64,000 bases of DNA from Acinetobacter sp. C32I (GTDB lineage Bacteria > Pseudomonadota > Gammaproteobacteria > Pseudomonadales > Moraxellaceae): the NCBI RefSeq assembly GCF_023702715.1, contig NZ_CP098480.1:310001-374000 (forward strand), written 5' to 3'. Every line of letters begins with the position of its first letter. The stretch's first letter is position 1. The translations under genes were made by a program, and so were the position numbers. Under the pieces are notes generated by a model that had not been told where the DNA came from, searched no databases, and saw nothing but the letters and a program-made list of their open reading frames with translations. Below, in pieces: positions 8,101 through 16,022 of this stretch.

Positions 8101-10783
8101 TGGCAGGTGTGTCGAGTTGAGCTGTCGTGTGGTGGAGCAATTTCCCATCTTGAGCATATTGCCATAGCTGTACTTCATCTTGACTAATCTGACGAATTGG
8201 TTTTGAACCATCAAATTCAGTTTTCTGAATTATTGTTTCAGCTTGGATTCGAGGATTTTTAATTGAAGATTCAATGAGGCGGTGTGCATGATCATATTTG
8301 TTTTTCTGAATCAGGCCTTTTTCATCAATTATTTCTACAGCTAAGTCTGCCTCGTTAAAGCGATATAATTTTACACCTATTGCAGGAGACAGGGTTGCTA
8401 TCGTTCTTCCAAAGTCATCCATCCATTTATTTTGTTGTAGGCCAGAAGAGGACTGAGCTGCATATCCTTGTCTAAAAGAGGATACCGTTGAGCTGACAAG
8501 TTGGTGATTTGAATTTTCTAGTTGTGAAGTAATTGTACGTCCTAGACCATCCACTTGCTGAGTAAGAAATCTATTCAGAGCATCTTTACGTGTAGAAACA
8601 AGACCACTTTGAGTTATGTTTTGCAATAATCCCAATTGATCAGAAGATTCTATTGATATCTGTTGATGATTAAGATCAACTTTATTCGTCGTTTTTCTGA
8701 GAGGTTTGCCATCTGGTGCTATTAACGTTTCATCGGTCAGAAGGCTCTCAGTATTATACTGGTTTTGAGTAATTAAGCCTGTGAAATCTGTTCTTTGGGT
8801 AAGACGGCCAATAGCATCATAAATCAAGTCTGTTTGTTGCAGTCCATCTTTGGTTGAGATCAGTCTTCCTTGTTCATCAAATTTGTTTTCGATCGTATGT
8901 TTTTGAAGGTCAGTTGTAGAATAAGTATATTTTGAAATATTTACGCCACTTCCTTGATAATTCAGATCTACCCATACAACTCGTTTACCATCCTTGAACT
9001 CAAGCCGATGAGGTCGGCTCATTTGATCAAATAATAGAACTTGTAATTGTTGCTGACCTGGTAACTGAAGCTGTTTGAGCTGTCCACTAATATTATAAGC
9101 ATAGGTCGTAATATCACTATCCTGAGGAGAGTTAGTTGGACCATTTGGTAAAGGACCATCCTCCCAGCTCAAACGACCTTGTTGATCATACCCATATTTG
9201 GTTTCCCGAACCAATGAGTCTCCTAAAGGAGAAAATCCAGATTCCTTAACAGAGATCAGTTGATTGTTTTGATTGTAAAGATACTGTTTACGATATTGTT
9301 TACCCGCGACAACACTATTGCGTGATTCAGTTTTTAGGCGACGATAGTTCTGTTGATTCAATTGACTCAGCAGAGAATAGGATGCATTTTCCAAAAAAGT
9401 AGTTTGTTGAATCTGATAAGACTCATATTCATACGATGTGGTTTGAGCTTCGATCCCGATACCAGAAACAGTTCTGGTGATGACTTCCCCCAAATCGTTA
9501 TATTTGAGTTCAATGGCACGAATCACTTTTCCAGCCGGATCAAGATCAGAGGCATAAGCGACTAAACCTTGCGAATTAAACCGATAACGCTTATTGACTT
9601 CGCCACAACTGGCACACCCAGCACCCAGACTTTCTAATAACTGAAATTGAGTTCCATCAATTTGATAAGTGTATGTGGTTTTCTGGCCTAAACTATTGGT
9701 GACAATATTTTTAAAAACGGCTTTGCTGTTGCTGTAATTTGCTGGCATATTCTTATGAGTACGCGCATCAAACTGTATAGAGACTTTCTCCACCCCATTG
9801 GCATGCTGGCTGAGGATGGCACGATCTTGCTGATCATATTGCCACTGAGAAATTAATTTAAACGTGTTCTGAGTCTGATCAAAAGACCACTTAGCAGTGA
9901 GGTTATGAATATCCCCACCTTGGAATTTAGGATCATAACTATACTTAAACCGACGTCCATCAGGGTAGAGTACTTGAGCAAGATTATGATGTTTGTCTAA
10001 GAAATAATAATAACGTCCGACAGGTGTGGTTAAGGTGATTTGGGGTAATCCAAATTGAGTTGTTGAGTATTGAAAAGAAAGTTGGTCACCTTTTAAATTC
10101 TTAACGACGCTAAGACGCTGTTGCTGGTCATAATAGAAATTAAAATTGAGCTGAGGGTTATTTTTTTCAATATCTGCCTGAGCGGTGATTTTAGTGATAT
10201 GAGCAAGATTAGGATCTTTACCACCTAAATATTGAAAGGAATAATCCTGATTGGATTTAGTTTTATGCCAAATCCATCCTGAGCCATCGATTTTTTTCTC
10301 AATCCAACCATCAGCAGGATTTAAGGGCAGGGCACGAACGACAAATTGATTATTACCCAGAGGAATCTTATTTTTTTTGAAATTGATACGTTGGCCTGAA
10401 TCGAGACGGATCTGAATAATATCGGGTTGTTCATACAGTTTGATATCAAAAGAGCTATACCAACCATAGCCTAGAGCGGTATCTGCATGACTTTGGCTAT
10501 TATAAAAACGAGAAAAAGAGAGACCTTTAAAAGCAGGAAGTTCTTTAAAATCTTCAACAGCTTCAAACTTATTACCATTGAGTACATTGATCGGGTTTCC
10601 GACACCATTATCGATACCACCACAGGCATAGGTTGGTCCTTCGCTTTGAGTGACAACTGCGAAGGAGGAGTTAACACCACATTTGCTAAAATCTACAACC
10701 CCAGCCTGAGTTAATGTTGAATTTAATCCTAAAATAGAAAGTCCAAGGTTAAATAACCCTACTTTGAGAATCGTATTTTTCAT
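5183..10783 (-). CDS. RHS1: secreted RHS/YD-repeat polymorphic toxin with helical PLC-like C-terminal domain
   Basis: A 1866 aa RHS protein. Residues 1-27 form a Sec signal peptide (MKNTILKVG, cleavage after TQA). A DUF6531-type N-terminal domain (GNPINVLNGNKFE), an ASCG cysteine motif and many YD repeats (for example YGYDQQGRLSWED) build the shell. The RHS core signature QYDPSIGRYLTPDPMG lies near residue 1400, with DPYGL near 1438. The variable C-terminus (about 430 aa) has HYYMTYFLAITAGID, ATQFVD, EWYHFT, LHAFEDTFAHRD and GHGTHGSH. This spacing of His and Asp resembles all-helical zinc-dependent phospholipase C-like or DUF6765-type domains, so it may be a metal-dependent hydrolase toxin. 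There is no PAAR or VgrG, so export is Sec-first and not type VI. The first about 560 residues are nearly identical to RHS2. Confidence 0.85.
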   Translation of the reverse strand: MKNTILKVGLFNLGLSILGLNSTLTQAGVVDFSKCGVNSSFAVVTQSEGPTYACGGIDNGVGNPINVLNGNKFEAVEDFKELPAFKGLSFSRFYNSQSHADTALGYGWYSSFDIKLYEQPDIIQIRLDSGQRINFKKNKIPLGNNQFVVRALPLNPADGWIEKKIDGSGWIWHKTKSNQDYSFQYLGGKDPNLAHITKITAQADIEKNNPQLNFNFYYDQQQRLSVVKNLKGDQLSFQYSTTQFGLPQITLTTPVGRYYYFLDKHHNLAQVLYPDGRRFKYSYDPKFQGGDIHNLTAKWSFDQTQNTFKLISQWQYDQQDRAILSQHANGVEKVSIQFDARTHKNMPANYSNSKAVFKNIVTNSLGQKTTYTYQIDGTQFQLLESLGAGCASCGEVNKRYRFNSQGLVAYASDLDPAGKVIRAIELKYNDLGEVITRTVSGIGIEAQTTSYEYESYQIQQTTFLENASYSLLSQLNQQNYRRLKTESRNSVVAGKQYRKQYLYNQNNQLISVKESGFSPLGDSLVRETKYGYDQQGRLSWEDGPLPNGPTNSPQDSDITTYAYNISGQLKQLQLPGQQQLQVLLFDQMSRPHRLEFKDGKRVVWVDLNYQGSGVNISKYTYSTTDLQKHTIENKFDEQGRLISTKDGLQQTDLIYDAIGRLTQRTDFTGLITQNQYNTESLLTDETLIAPDGKPLRKTTNKVDLNHQQISIESSDQLGLLQNITQSGLVSTRKDALNRFLTQQVDGLGRTITSQLENSNHQLVSSTVSSFRQGYAAQSSSGLQQNKWMDDFGRTIATLSPAIGVKLYRFNEADLAVEIIDEKGLIQKNKYDHAHRLIESSIKNPRIQAETIIQKTEFDGSKPIRQISQDEVQLWQYAQDGKLLHHTTAQLDTPANNQHIQAINFITQPQYLNKIDSLLSGKNINRNNDLSINSWSENYEYDENGLLIKETRHDLTIQYKRDDLGKIIALQLNKNGEKAYVDQIQWNNFGQLIHYRLSSGQQLWRKYDSRGRLTEQRWYHPQTQSWWEQIIRKFKYEWMGYDLPLSDIQTSNYAYDHVNRLIYSNESGHQFYQYDDKDQLLALWKSDTKPQLSQSWYPAQVFAYDAQGNRRLNWQKAAEQLPETINLYRYGENLDASVQLLGVSQHTVNKDKVETGKLTRIASYTQTGQPHAWWQAEAEINTVLDYVPSANRGAPLWNLSSASWRGVNDQNQNISIDQKFNQQGLISKRSVSFNTHNQQREFSQRNSYVNNIRVWEQQRLRMPTEQYSDIQSTELKDIVVDRDYVMFAGLPVMQFSQISTQKQNEQLNIASASFNAVQFNRIGAPVKVYDENQNIRWQTDYSPFGERLNTISTHNNEAKLIRVTDHLPISQSMDDLRYAISIRLPGQNEDPITGLYDNGYRQYDPSIGRYLTPDPMGTVDGLNPYLYVGNNPLNKVDPYGLYQTDMHYYMTYFLAITAGIDSDNARRIALATQFVDTNDNTSPFDDEGGAGVSYINNFKSERLEWYHFTNNRFATNEPLSGKELGSWDLEKPKGMSDTEYLKWRLTSNLNNIPQLRTLTRNYNRAAECGNLNLSMQFFGEYLHAFEDTFAHRDQNNDPFGVNTGAGHGTHGSHPDYTYNHYGQFEIPGNLVGYGNWLVNETRSIIEQEQVYKKLVEYREKVLKTPANKVKAVPWSELKGYLSIYNAIPEHLNHETEVGSLDSIKEKITYLQDLLNGKSTSQKIYVYDAKNRTNPETKETKSFKTNWGYKPKAEDKFELIDPVSVADNRLKDNKGNAAKGHIAGIHGYSIPQAITNRIGVFKDLTKEQKDQYNNLIWDTSVSKYKSKDGENANIVAAVRGYKLTVRTSSIMIALGASPFLINGTAPVQ

Positions 10784-10786
10784 ATT
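9108..10786 (-). repeat. RHS 5' repeat, copy 1
   Basis: The 5' end of RHS1 (signal peptide to the SPQDSDIT segment) is a direct repeat of 20295-21970. By eye I find one base difference between about 9665 and 10786 and about 20 plus a net 3-base indel between 9108 and 9665. Similarity stops at the base after CATATT on the promoter side and abruptly before GTAATATCACTAT on the gene side. Confidence 0.9.
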
Positions 10787-11414
10787 GCATTCTTTTTATT
10801 GATAATAGTAATAGCTTGGTAATAATATATTTTAATCCAATTTAAATCAATTTTTTAAAGAAAATTTTATTTTTTAATTTGATTTAATAATGAAGTTGGT
10901 GAGTTTTGTTTTTATGTGACTTTATCCTCATTTTTTTGTCATTTTAGTATTTGTTTTAGATGTGAAATATCTATTTTATCGAATAAAGTTATTTTTGATC
11001 CTATTTTTATACTATTGAAAATTATAGATATTTTTTAAAACTTAATGGTTGTTAAACTATTTTTAATGAACTTTTGTTCAAATTATATGTTTAGTTTTAA
11101 AAAAAACTTCACATATGGTGTATCCAACTTTATTCAAAATTTATTTTATTTAATCCAATTTGTCTTGACCTTTTGGTGGTTTTTTTACATAAGAACTTTT
11201 TGCTTCAAGTCGGATTGATTTAGTTAATTTTTCATTAATTTTATAAGAAAAAGTAATTCTAAAAGCACTTTGTTTTTGCTCATGTAGTATGAACAGTAAA
11301 ATTTAATGCATTCGGCTCAAATATAATCATTGAAAGGCTGTTCTTGCTAATTATTTTGATTTAAATGATATAATTTTATACTTGTAGTATAGTTGCAAAA
11401 AGATTTTAGGTAGA
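10787..11414. other. AT-rich gap between RHS1 and the endonuclease V-like remnant
   Basis: About 630 bases with no convincing coding frame on either strand. It should hold the RHS1 promoter (minus) and the promoter of the endonuclease V-like gene (plus; a TATAAT at 11369-11374 is the best -10 match, with a poorly spaced -35). Long T and A runs make other motif calls unreliable. I see no repeats or mobile-element ends. Confidence 0.4.
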
Positions 11415-11429
11415 GTGGTAGACGTTTTT

Positions 11430-11928
11430 ATGATTTTTGCCGTAGATGTTGCTTATCATGAGGATAGTGCTTTTGTTGCAGGAATTTTGTTTGAAACTTG
11501 GGAGAGCTCTAGTTTTGAAAAAGTTTATACTAAAAGAGTAGATTCTATTGCTGACTATGAGTCAGGCGCTTTTTATAAACGTGAGTTACCTTGTATTTTA
11601 TCTGTTTTAGATGAGGTTCAAGAATCTATAGATTTTATTGTTATTGATGGATATGTTTCTCTAGGCGAAAATAGGGATGTAGGGTTGGGGATGCATTTAT
11701 GGAATTCGTTAGGGGGTAAAACACCTATTATTGGTGTTGCAAAAAACTATTATAAGAATACACCACATTGAATGTGGAGTGTTAAGAGGAGCTAGTGTAA
11801 AAAAATTATATATTACAAGTGTGGGGGTGGAGTTGGATTTAGCAAAAGAATATATACTAAAAATGCATGGAATTTATAGGATTCCAACTTTGTTAAAACA
11901 ACTTGATCAAATAAGTAAACAAGTATAA
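11430..11928 (+). pseudogene. Endonuclease V-like gene, frameshifted
   Basis: Two overlapping frames together read as one endonuclease V (Nfi)-like protein of about 165 aa. Frame one gives MIFAVDVAYHEDSAFVAG, FIVIDGYVSL, GLGMHLWNSLG and PIIGVAKNYYKNTP, the family's metal-binding Asp and GVAK segments. It stops at 11769-11771. The next frame continues ECGVLRGASVKKLYITSVG and ends YRIPTLLKQLDQISKQV. The shift falls near 11750-11770 and corresponds to one extra base (or two missing). Endonuclease V cleaves DNA near deaminated bases such as inosine. The broken copy sits among RHS immunity genes, so it may be part of a displaced cassette. A GTG at 11415 is an alternative start. A sequencing error would restore it. 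Confidence 0.65.
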
Positions 11929-12026
11929 AAATAAATTTCTATTGTTTAATTTTATGGTTAAGTTTGAGTATTCAGTGGCTTTAAATTTTCATATTGTATC
12001 TGTATTTTTTAAACGGGTAGATTTAT

Positions 12027-12069
12027 ATCTTGCTTAAATGGTGCTATTTTTATTGGCTTTAAGCAAGAT
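12027..12069. repeat. Perfect 12-bp inverted repeat between convergent genes
   Basis: ATCTTGCTTAAA (12027-12038) pairs with TTTAAGCAAGAT (12058-12069) across a 19-base loop. It lies between the plus-strand endonuclease V remnant and the minus-strand SUKH gene, so it may terminate both. Neither side has a T-run directly after the stem. Confidence 0.45.
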
Positions 12070-12173
12070 GTGATTAAATTTTATCTAAAAATATTTTTTG
12101 GATGAAGTTTAATTAGCCTTATTGTTAAATGGGGTTTTGGTGTGATTTGAAAAGTAAGATTTGAGCTTTAATT

Positions 12174-12857
12174 TCAAGTTCGATGTTTTTTGATAATGAA
12201 AAATCTGAAAATATTCTCTGTTGTATAATCAGGAATTTTGTCAATATTTATAGCATTTCTGAAGTTTTTCCAGTTAATTAAACTTGATATTTTTTTTAGA
12301 GTTATTTTAGGTTGTATTTTTTTTAGATTAAATGGTTCAATTATTATGCTGTTGATTGAATGATTTAATTTAATTGCATCTAGAATAAATTGAAATTGAG
12401 ATAATTCAATGTTTAACCATTCTAAATAAAAATCAAATAAACTATCATGTGTTTTAAAAAAGAAAGAATTTTCTTCAAATGAATAAATTTTACCAAAGTG
12501 ATTGCCTGATGTGATAATGCAACTTTCATAAGAATAATATCTGTCGATTATACCTAAAAAGCCTTTTACATTATCATTAAAGATGTCTTCTTCGTGAAGG
12601 TTGTGAGGATTATAAATATTAAATTTGTTTAGGCTGTACATTCCCCAGTCTGGACCAGCTCCGCCATCACCAAAATACTTTAAAAAACTACATAATTGCT
12701 CAGGCAATAAAATATTATTATTAGTTTCAAATATTAGCAAGTCTGAAGCTTTTTTCCTTTCTCCAAATTTATATTTATGAAAAGATGAGTCAAAAACAGT
12801 ATAAAGGTTATCATACTGTTTTAATAGTTGGACTTTTTTCTCAACAATTTCCCACAT
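12174..12857 (-). CDS. SUKH (SMI1/KNR4)-like immunity protein
   Basis: A 227 aa cytosolic protein with SMI1/KNR4 (SUKH superfamily) hallmarks: LLPEQLCSFLKYFGDGGAGP followed by DWGMYSL, then FLGIIDRYYSYESCIITS and the C-terminal SFEENSFFFKTHDSLFDFYLEWL. SUKH proteins are common immunity proteins against nuclease and deaminase toxins of polymorphic toxin systems. A good ribosome site (CAGGA) lies 7 bases before the start. It sits in the minus-strand array of immunity genes downstream of RHS2, but no toxin gene is directly upstream, so it is an orphan immunity gene. The base composition is very AT-rich compared with the housekeeping flanks. Confidence 0.72.
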   Translation of the reverse strand: MWEIVEKKVQLLKQYDNLYTVFDSSFHKYKFGERKKASDLLIFETNNNILLPEQLCSFLKYFGDGGAGPDWGMYSLNKFNIYNPHNLHEEDIFNDNVKGFLGIIDRYYSYESCIITSGNHFGKIYSFEENSFFFKTHDSLFDFYLEWLNIELSQFQFILDAIKLNHSINSIIIEPFNLKKIQPKITLKKISSLINWKNFRNAINIDKIPDYTTENIFRFFIIKKHRT

Positions 12858-12911
12858 GTTAAATCCTGTTTAAAAAAGCTGATATAACACTAAAATAATA
12901 ATTTAAGCTGT

Positions 12912-13545
12912 TTATACATGATTATTAATATCAAAAAGATCAGTATTTTTAAGAATATTTAGACTTTTCCCATCTAGAATACAGTTCAGGGATGGACCCC
13001 CTAGGTTATCTATTTGATAAATGATTTTCCCATCTATTTTGTTTTTTCCATTAATAACAGCATAGAATATCCCATAGCTCCATGTTAAATCACTTAACTT
13101 CATGGGAAAGTTAATATCTTTTTTTATTTTATAATCATCATTCGAAAAGTCTAAAAATTTATCATATTCTTCACTTGTTCTATCAAGCCCTTTTTGGCTC
13201 ATTTGGTGTTGGTATTGTTGCTGTACGACCTTGAAAAAGTAGGCCTGAAAATTCCTGATGATTGAAATCATCAGGAAAAATATATACACCATTTTCATTA
13301 GTATCAATCCACATATATTGAAGATTAGACATGTCAAAAAGCTCTTTTGGAAAAAGTGGAGGAAGAAATTTTCCAATTTTTTCTCCATTTTTTACGCAGA
13401 CTAGTTCGATCAAACAATCTTCAAAAAGAGGCTTTTCTTCAATCTCTTTATACATTATTCCGTTAAATGGCAGCTTTTTAAAAAAAATTTTTCCATTTTC
13501 CTCATGTAATAATTCATCAAAATCTACAAGCTGTGCTATTTCCAT
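12912..13545 (-). pseudogene. Immunity-like gene, frameshifted paralogue of 13585-14208
   Basis: Two frames together match the intact neighbour along its length. The 5' frame reads LFEDCLIELVCVKNGEKIG, PPLFPKELFDM, NLQYMWID and FPDDFNH, then stops. The 3' frame continues YGIFYAVINGKN, KIIYQIDNLGG and ends TDLFDINNHV, as in the neighbour (SDLFDINNHI). The frames switch at the C3T5 run 13188-13195 (plus strand). Removing one base there restores one 210-residue frame. It is a tandem duplicate that has decayed, is phase-variable, or carries a sequencing indel. Role inferred as immunity from position. Confidence 0.7.
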
Positions 13546-13584
13546 TTTTACTCTCAGTTATATAAGTCAAAATAATGCAATAAC

Positions 13585-14208
13585 TTAGATATGGTTGTTA
13601 ATATCAAAGAGGTCACTGTTCTTAAGGGTTTTGATTGTTGTATCATTGACGATATAGTTTAAGTAATTTATACCAAAATTATCTATTTGGTAGATAATTT
13701 TATTATCTTTCATGTTTTCTCCATTAATTACAGCATAAAATCTACCTACTCCTCCTTGTAAATCATCTAAAGTTAATGGGTAATCTATACTTTCTTTGAT
13801 CTTGTGCTCTTCATTCCATTTTTTTAATTCCTCTTCCCATTCTATATTTTGTATGTTAGGGAATGGAGGTATTGGAATGCTGGCAGAATTTCCTTGAAAT
13901 AAAACACCTGTAAAATTAGAATGATTAAAATCATCAGGAAAGCCATATTCTCCATTTTCTGTATTTGTGATCCACATATATTGTAGATTCTCCATATCAA
14001 ATAATTCTTTTGGGAATAAAGGAGGAATATACTGTCCAATCCTTTTCCCGTCTTGCATACATGTTAAATGAATTGCGCAAAGAAAATGATCGTTTTCTAT
14101 CCACTCACCACTCTCTTCAAGCAATACACCGGTAAATAGTTGTCGTTTAAAATAGAAGAGGTTATCTTTATTAAGAATTAAATCTTCAGAATGAACAAGC
14201 TGGAACAT
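13585..14208 (-). CDS. Candidate immunity protein (unknown family, FTGVL repeats)
   Basis: I do not recognise the family with certainty. The 207 aa protein has two short repeats, LFTGVLLEE and NFTGVLFQG, reminiscent of MORN/YwqK-type antitoxin repeats, plus PPLFPKELFDMENLQYMWI and a C-terminal half GRFYAVINGENMKDNKIIYQ. It has no signal peptide or membrane segment. Its ATG overlaps the stop of an RHS linker remnant (TAATG at 14206-14210), with a ribosome site inside the remnant, the usual toxin-immunity arrangement. The downstream gene is a broken paralogue. Probably the immunity gene of a displaced RHS C-terminal domain. Confidence 0.68.
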   Translation of the reverse strand: MFQLVHSEDLILNKDNLFYFKRQLFTGVLLEESGEWIENDHFLCAIHLTCMQDGKRIGQYIPPLFPKELFDMENLQYMWITNTENGEYGFPDDFNHSNFTGVLFQGNSASIPIPPFPNIQNIEWEEELKKWNEEHKIKESIDYPLTLDDLQGGVGRFYAVINGENMKDNKIIYQIDNFGINYLNYIVNDTTIKTLKNSDLFDINNHI

Positions 14209-14426
14209 TATTTGTCGTACTTCCTGTTAGTGAAATTACATTGACTAAAACGCAGCAACAGTTTTGCCGCAGCTGTACCTACACCAAATACAACTAAAGC
14301 ATTAGCTATAGCTTTTGATAATCGCTCAGAAGCACTATTTAACTCATTTAAGGCCCAAGGTTTTTGTATAGGTTCTGATATTAATTTAATAATTTTATTA
14401 TAAAAGAAATTTAAAACGCAAATCAT
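14208..14426 (-). pseudogene. Remnant of RHS pre-toxin linker and truncated C-terminus
   Basis: Residues LNELNSASERLSKAIANALV of this 72-codon frame match the RHS2 region LNELNSASDRLSKAIANALV, with VFG and GTAAAK following in both. RHS2 carries this segment between its core and its toxin domain. After the match the frame runs into a short unrelated tail (LLLRFSQCNF) and stops, overlapping the next gene's ATG. It is therefore the stub of an older RHS C-terminal domain whose toxin part was deleted, leaving its immunity gene behind. Confidence 0.8.
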
Positions 14427-14463
14427 TACCTTTAATGTATTTGCGTATATATTAGCTTAATTT

Positions 14464-15330
14464 TTAATTGATTTGCTTTAATATTTCATCCCAGTTTCCC
14501 GCTATTTGTTTTTTTTCTATATAAATCCAACGGAGTATTGCAAATCTTAAGCGAATTAAATTGGAGGTGTCACTTATATACCATAAATTGGTTCTGTAAT
14601 TTCCAATTTGATATTCATATTCTTCTCCAATTTTCCAATTAAAATCTCTTATTATGTTGAATGGTTCATCGAAGGTTGTATTTAAATCTGAACTATTTTC
14701 ATTTTTTTGTGAGCTAATTTGATTGATAAATATAACTACCCAATTGTGCAGTTTTTCAACCCATTTAAATTTTTTGTTAATATGAATATATTTTTTTGCT
14801 GTTTCTATATCTCCTGATATGATCAAATCTAAGGTGTAAGTAATATATGAGCTTTGCGAACCTTCATCCCAGTTTTTGTTGTCAAATTTAAGATAGTGAT
14901 CAAGTAAATTTACACTATTATTTTTTATTTCATTGAAATCTATATCTGTATTGTGATACCAACTATAACTATAATTGTAGTAAATTGAAACTCTTGATTT
15001 TATGAATTTATTTAAATCTTTCCATTTACTATCCCAGTTAGGGTGGTTTGGGTTAAGTATCTCTTCGCATTCTGATACATTCCATAATAAATATTCAGAT
15101 AATAAATCTTTATTTGAATGGGTAAATGCTAAATCTAATGCCCAATCTAAATTGGATTGTATCGTTAGATAAGGATAGTAGCTATCAACTAACTCTTTTT
15201 TATAATTAAGCTTCCAAAGATTAGCTTTTTCTTTCATGTACTCAATGTCATGCTGGACAGCATTTGAAAGATGCTGATCCCAGCTTAATTTAACAGAGTC
15301 AATATCTTTCTTTTTAAACCAATTTAGCAT
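14464..15330 (-). CDS. Candidate immunity protein, Trp/Tyr-rich, unknown family
   Basis: A 288 aa soluble protein with no family that I recognise. It begins MLNWFKKKDIDSVKLSWDQH and is rich in Trp, Tyr and Asn (NPNHPNWDSKWKDLNKFI, YYNYSYSWYHNTDID), with predicted helices throughout. A strong ribosome site (AGGAAG) precedes the ATG and overlaps the end of a 25-codon toxin tail (15341-15421). That placement, and its AT-rich composition, suggest an immunity gene whose toxin has been lost. Function is inferred from context only. Confidence 0.55.
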   Translation of the reverse strand: MLNWFKKKDIDSVKLSWDQHLSNAVQHDIEYMKEKANLWKLNYKKELVDSYYPYLTIQSNLDWALDLAFTHSNKDLLSEYLLWNVSECEEILNPNHPNWDSKWKDLNKFIKSRVSIYYNYSYSWYHNTDIDFNEIKNNSVNLLDHYLKFDNKNWDEGSQSSYITYTLDLIISGDIETAKKYIHINKKFKWVEKLHNWVVIFINQISSQKNENSSDLNTTFDEPFNIIRDFNWKIGEEYEYQIGNYRTNLWYISDTSNLIRLRFAILRWIYIEKKQIAGNWDEILKQIN

Positions 15331-15340
15331 TGTCTTCTTC

Positions 15341-15421
15341 CTACTTTACTGGAATGATTTCTGGCATAACAATAACTCGGTCAAGAGGCTTTCCAATATT
15401 ATCTAGATATACCTTAACTTG
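15341..15421 (-). pseudogene. C-terminal tail of a displaced RHS toxin
   Basis: An open stretch of 26 codons reads QVKVYLDNIGKPLDRVIVMP followed by EIIPVK and a TAG stop, 10 bases before the immunity-like gene at 15330. It has no start codon, and the frame is closed by a stop just upstream. The composition and position are those of the last residues of a polymorphic toxin whose body has been deleted. Too short to assign a family. Confidence 0.5.
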
Positions 15422-15536
15422 CTAAATAACTCTAGAGACATAGGTTTTTTTAAAAAAGTTGTTAATAATTAAAATATATTTGACTTATGTGTGATTTTGA
15501 TTTTATGAAAACCGTAAGATAATGGTTTTAATTGAT

Positions 15537-16022
15537 CTATAATAAAAGCAATAGAGATTTTTTTGTTTTTTCAATCAAATATTCCGTTATTTTTAAACTA
15601 TCTATATAATAAACATCTTCATTAATATTAGGGTTATTTAGGAGTGGATTATCTTCTAAAAAATAAAGTTCGGATTTTTCAAATCTAAACTCGCCTTGTA
15701 GTAAAAAAGGAACTTGCTGGACCTCTTCAAGTAAAAGTAAGCATATTTCTAATTGGGTCTGATTTAATTTAATTTGAGGGCTGAGCTCAGTTATATATCT
15801 GGCTACCCAAAAATCGAAAGTCCAACAATTTAAATTTCCTAGAAGTTCTTCTTTTTCATCCTCATCTGCTTGAGTTTCAATAACATCTCTAAATACATTG
15901 AGGCGTTCTGGGGTATCATCACCCGAAAGATAGAAGTCATTACAGCTTCTATTTTCAAAATAACCTGTTGCATCTTCTAAGATAATTTTAATGAGTTCAA
16001 AATCTTTACTGGATGTATTCAT
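15537..16022 (-). CDS. Small acidic protein, second gene of the RHS2 immunity pair
   Basis: A 161 aa acidic protein, unrecognised. It begins MNTSSKDFELIKIILEDATG; mid-protein are DDTPERLNVFRDVIETQADE and CWTFDFWVARYITELSPQIK, and the end is Leu-rich. I start it at 16022 because its ATG shares one base with the upstream stop codon (TAATG), so it is translated together with the 354 aa gene before it. It may be a second immunity protein or an adaptor; no membrane or export signal is visible. Followed by a non-coding gap and the 15341-15421 toxin tail. Confidence 0.6.
   Translation of the reverse strand: MNTSSKDFELIKIILEDATGYFENRSCNDFYLSGDDTPERLNVFRDVIETQADEDEKEELLGNLNCWTFDFWVARYITELSPQIKLNQTQLEICLLLLEEVQQVPFLLQGEFRFEKSELYFLEDNPLLNNPNINEDVYYIDSLKITEYLIEKTKKSLLLLL

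Noticed and set aside
10471-10714. Pairs of 69-75 codon frames on both strands, repeated at 21655-21898
   Set aside because: They are shadows in other frames of the duplicated RHS 5' region; their repetition only reflects the DNA repeat.
10787-11414. Possible small genes or an insertion element in the RHS1 upstream gap
   Set aside because: No frame with a ribosome site and no terminal repeats; AT-rich intergenic sequence.
13183-13200. Programmed -1 frameshift at the A5G3 run of the broken immunity gene
   Set aside because: A -1 slip leads to the wrong frame; a +1 shift is needed, so decay or an indel is more likely.
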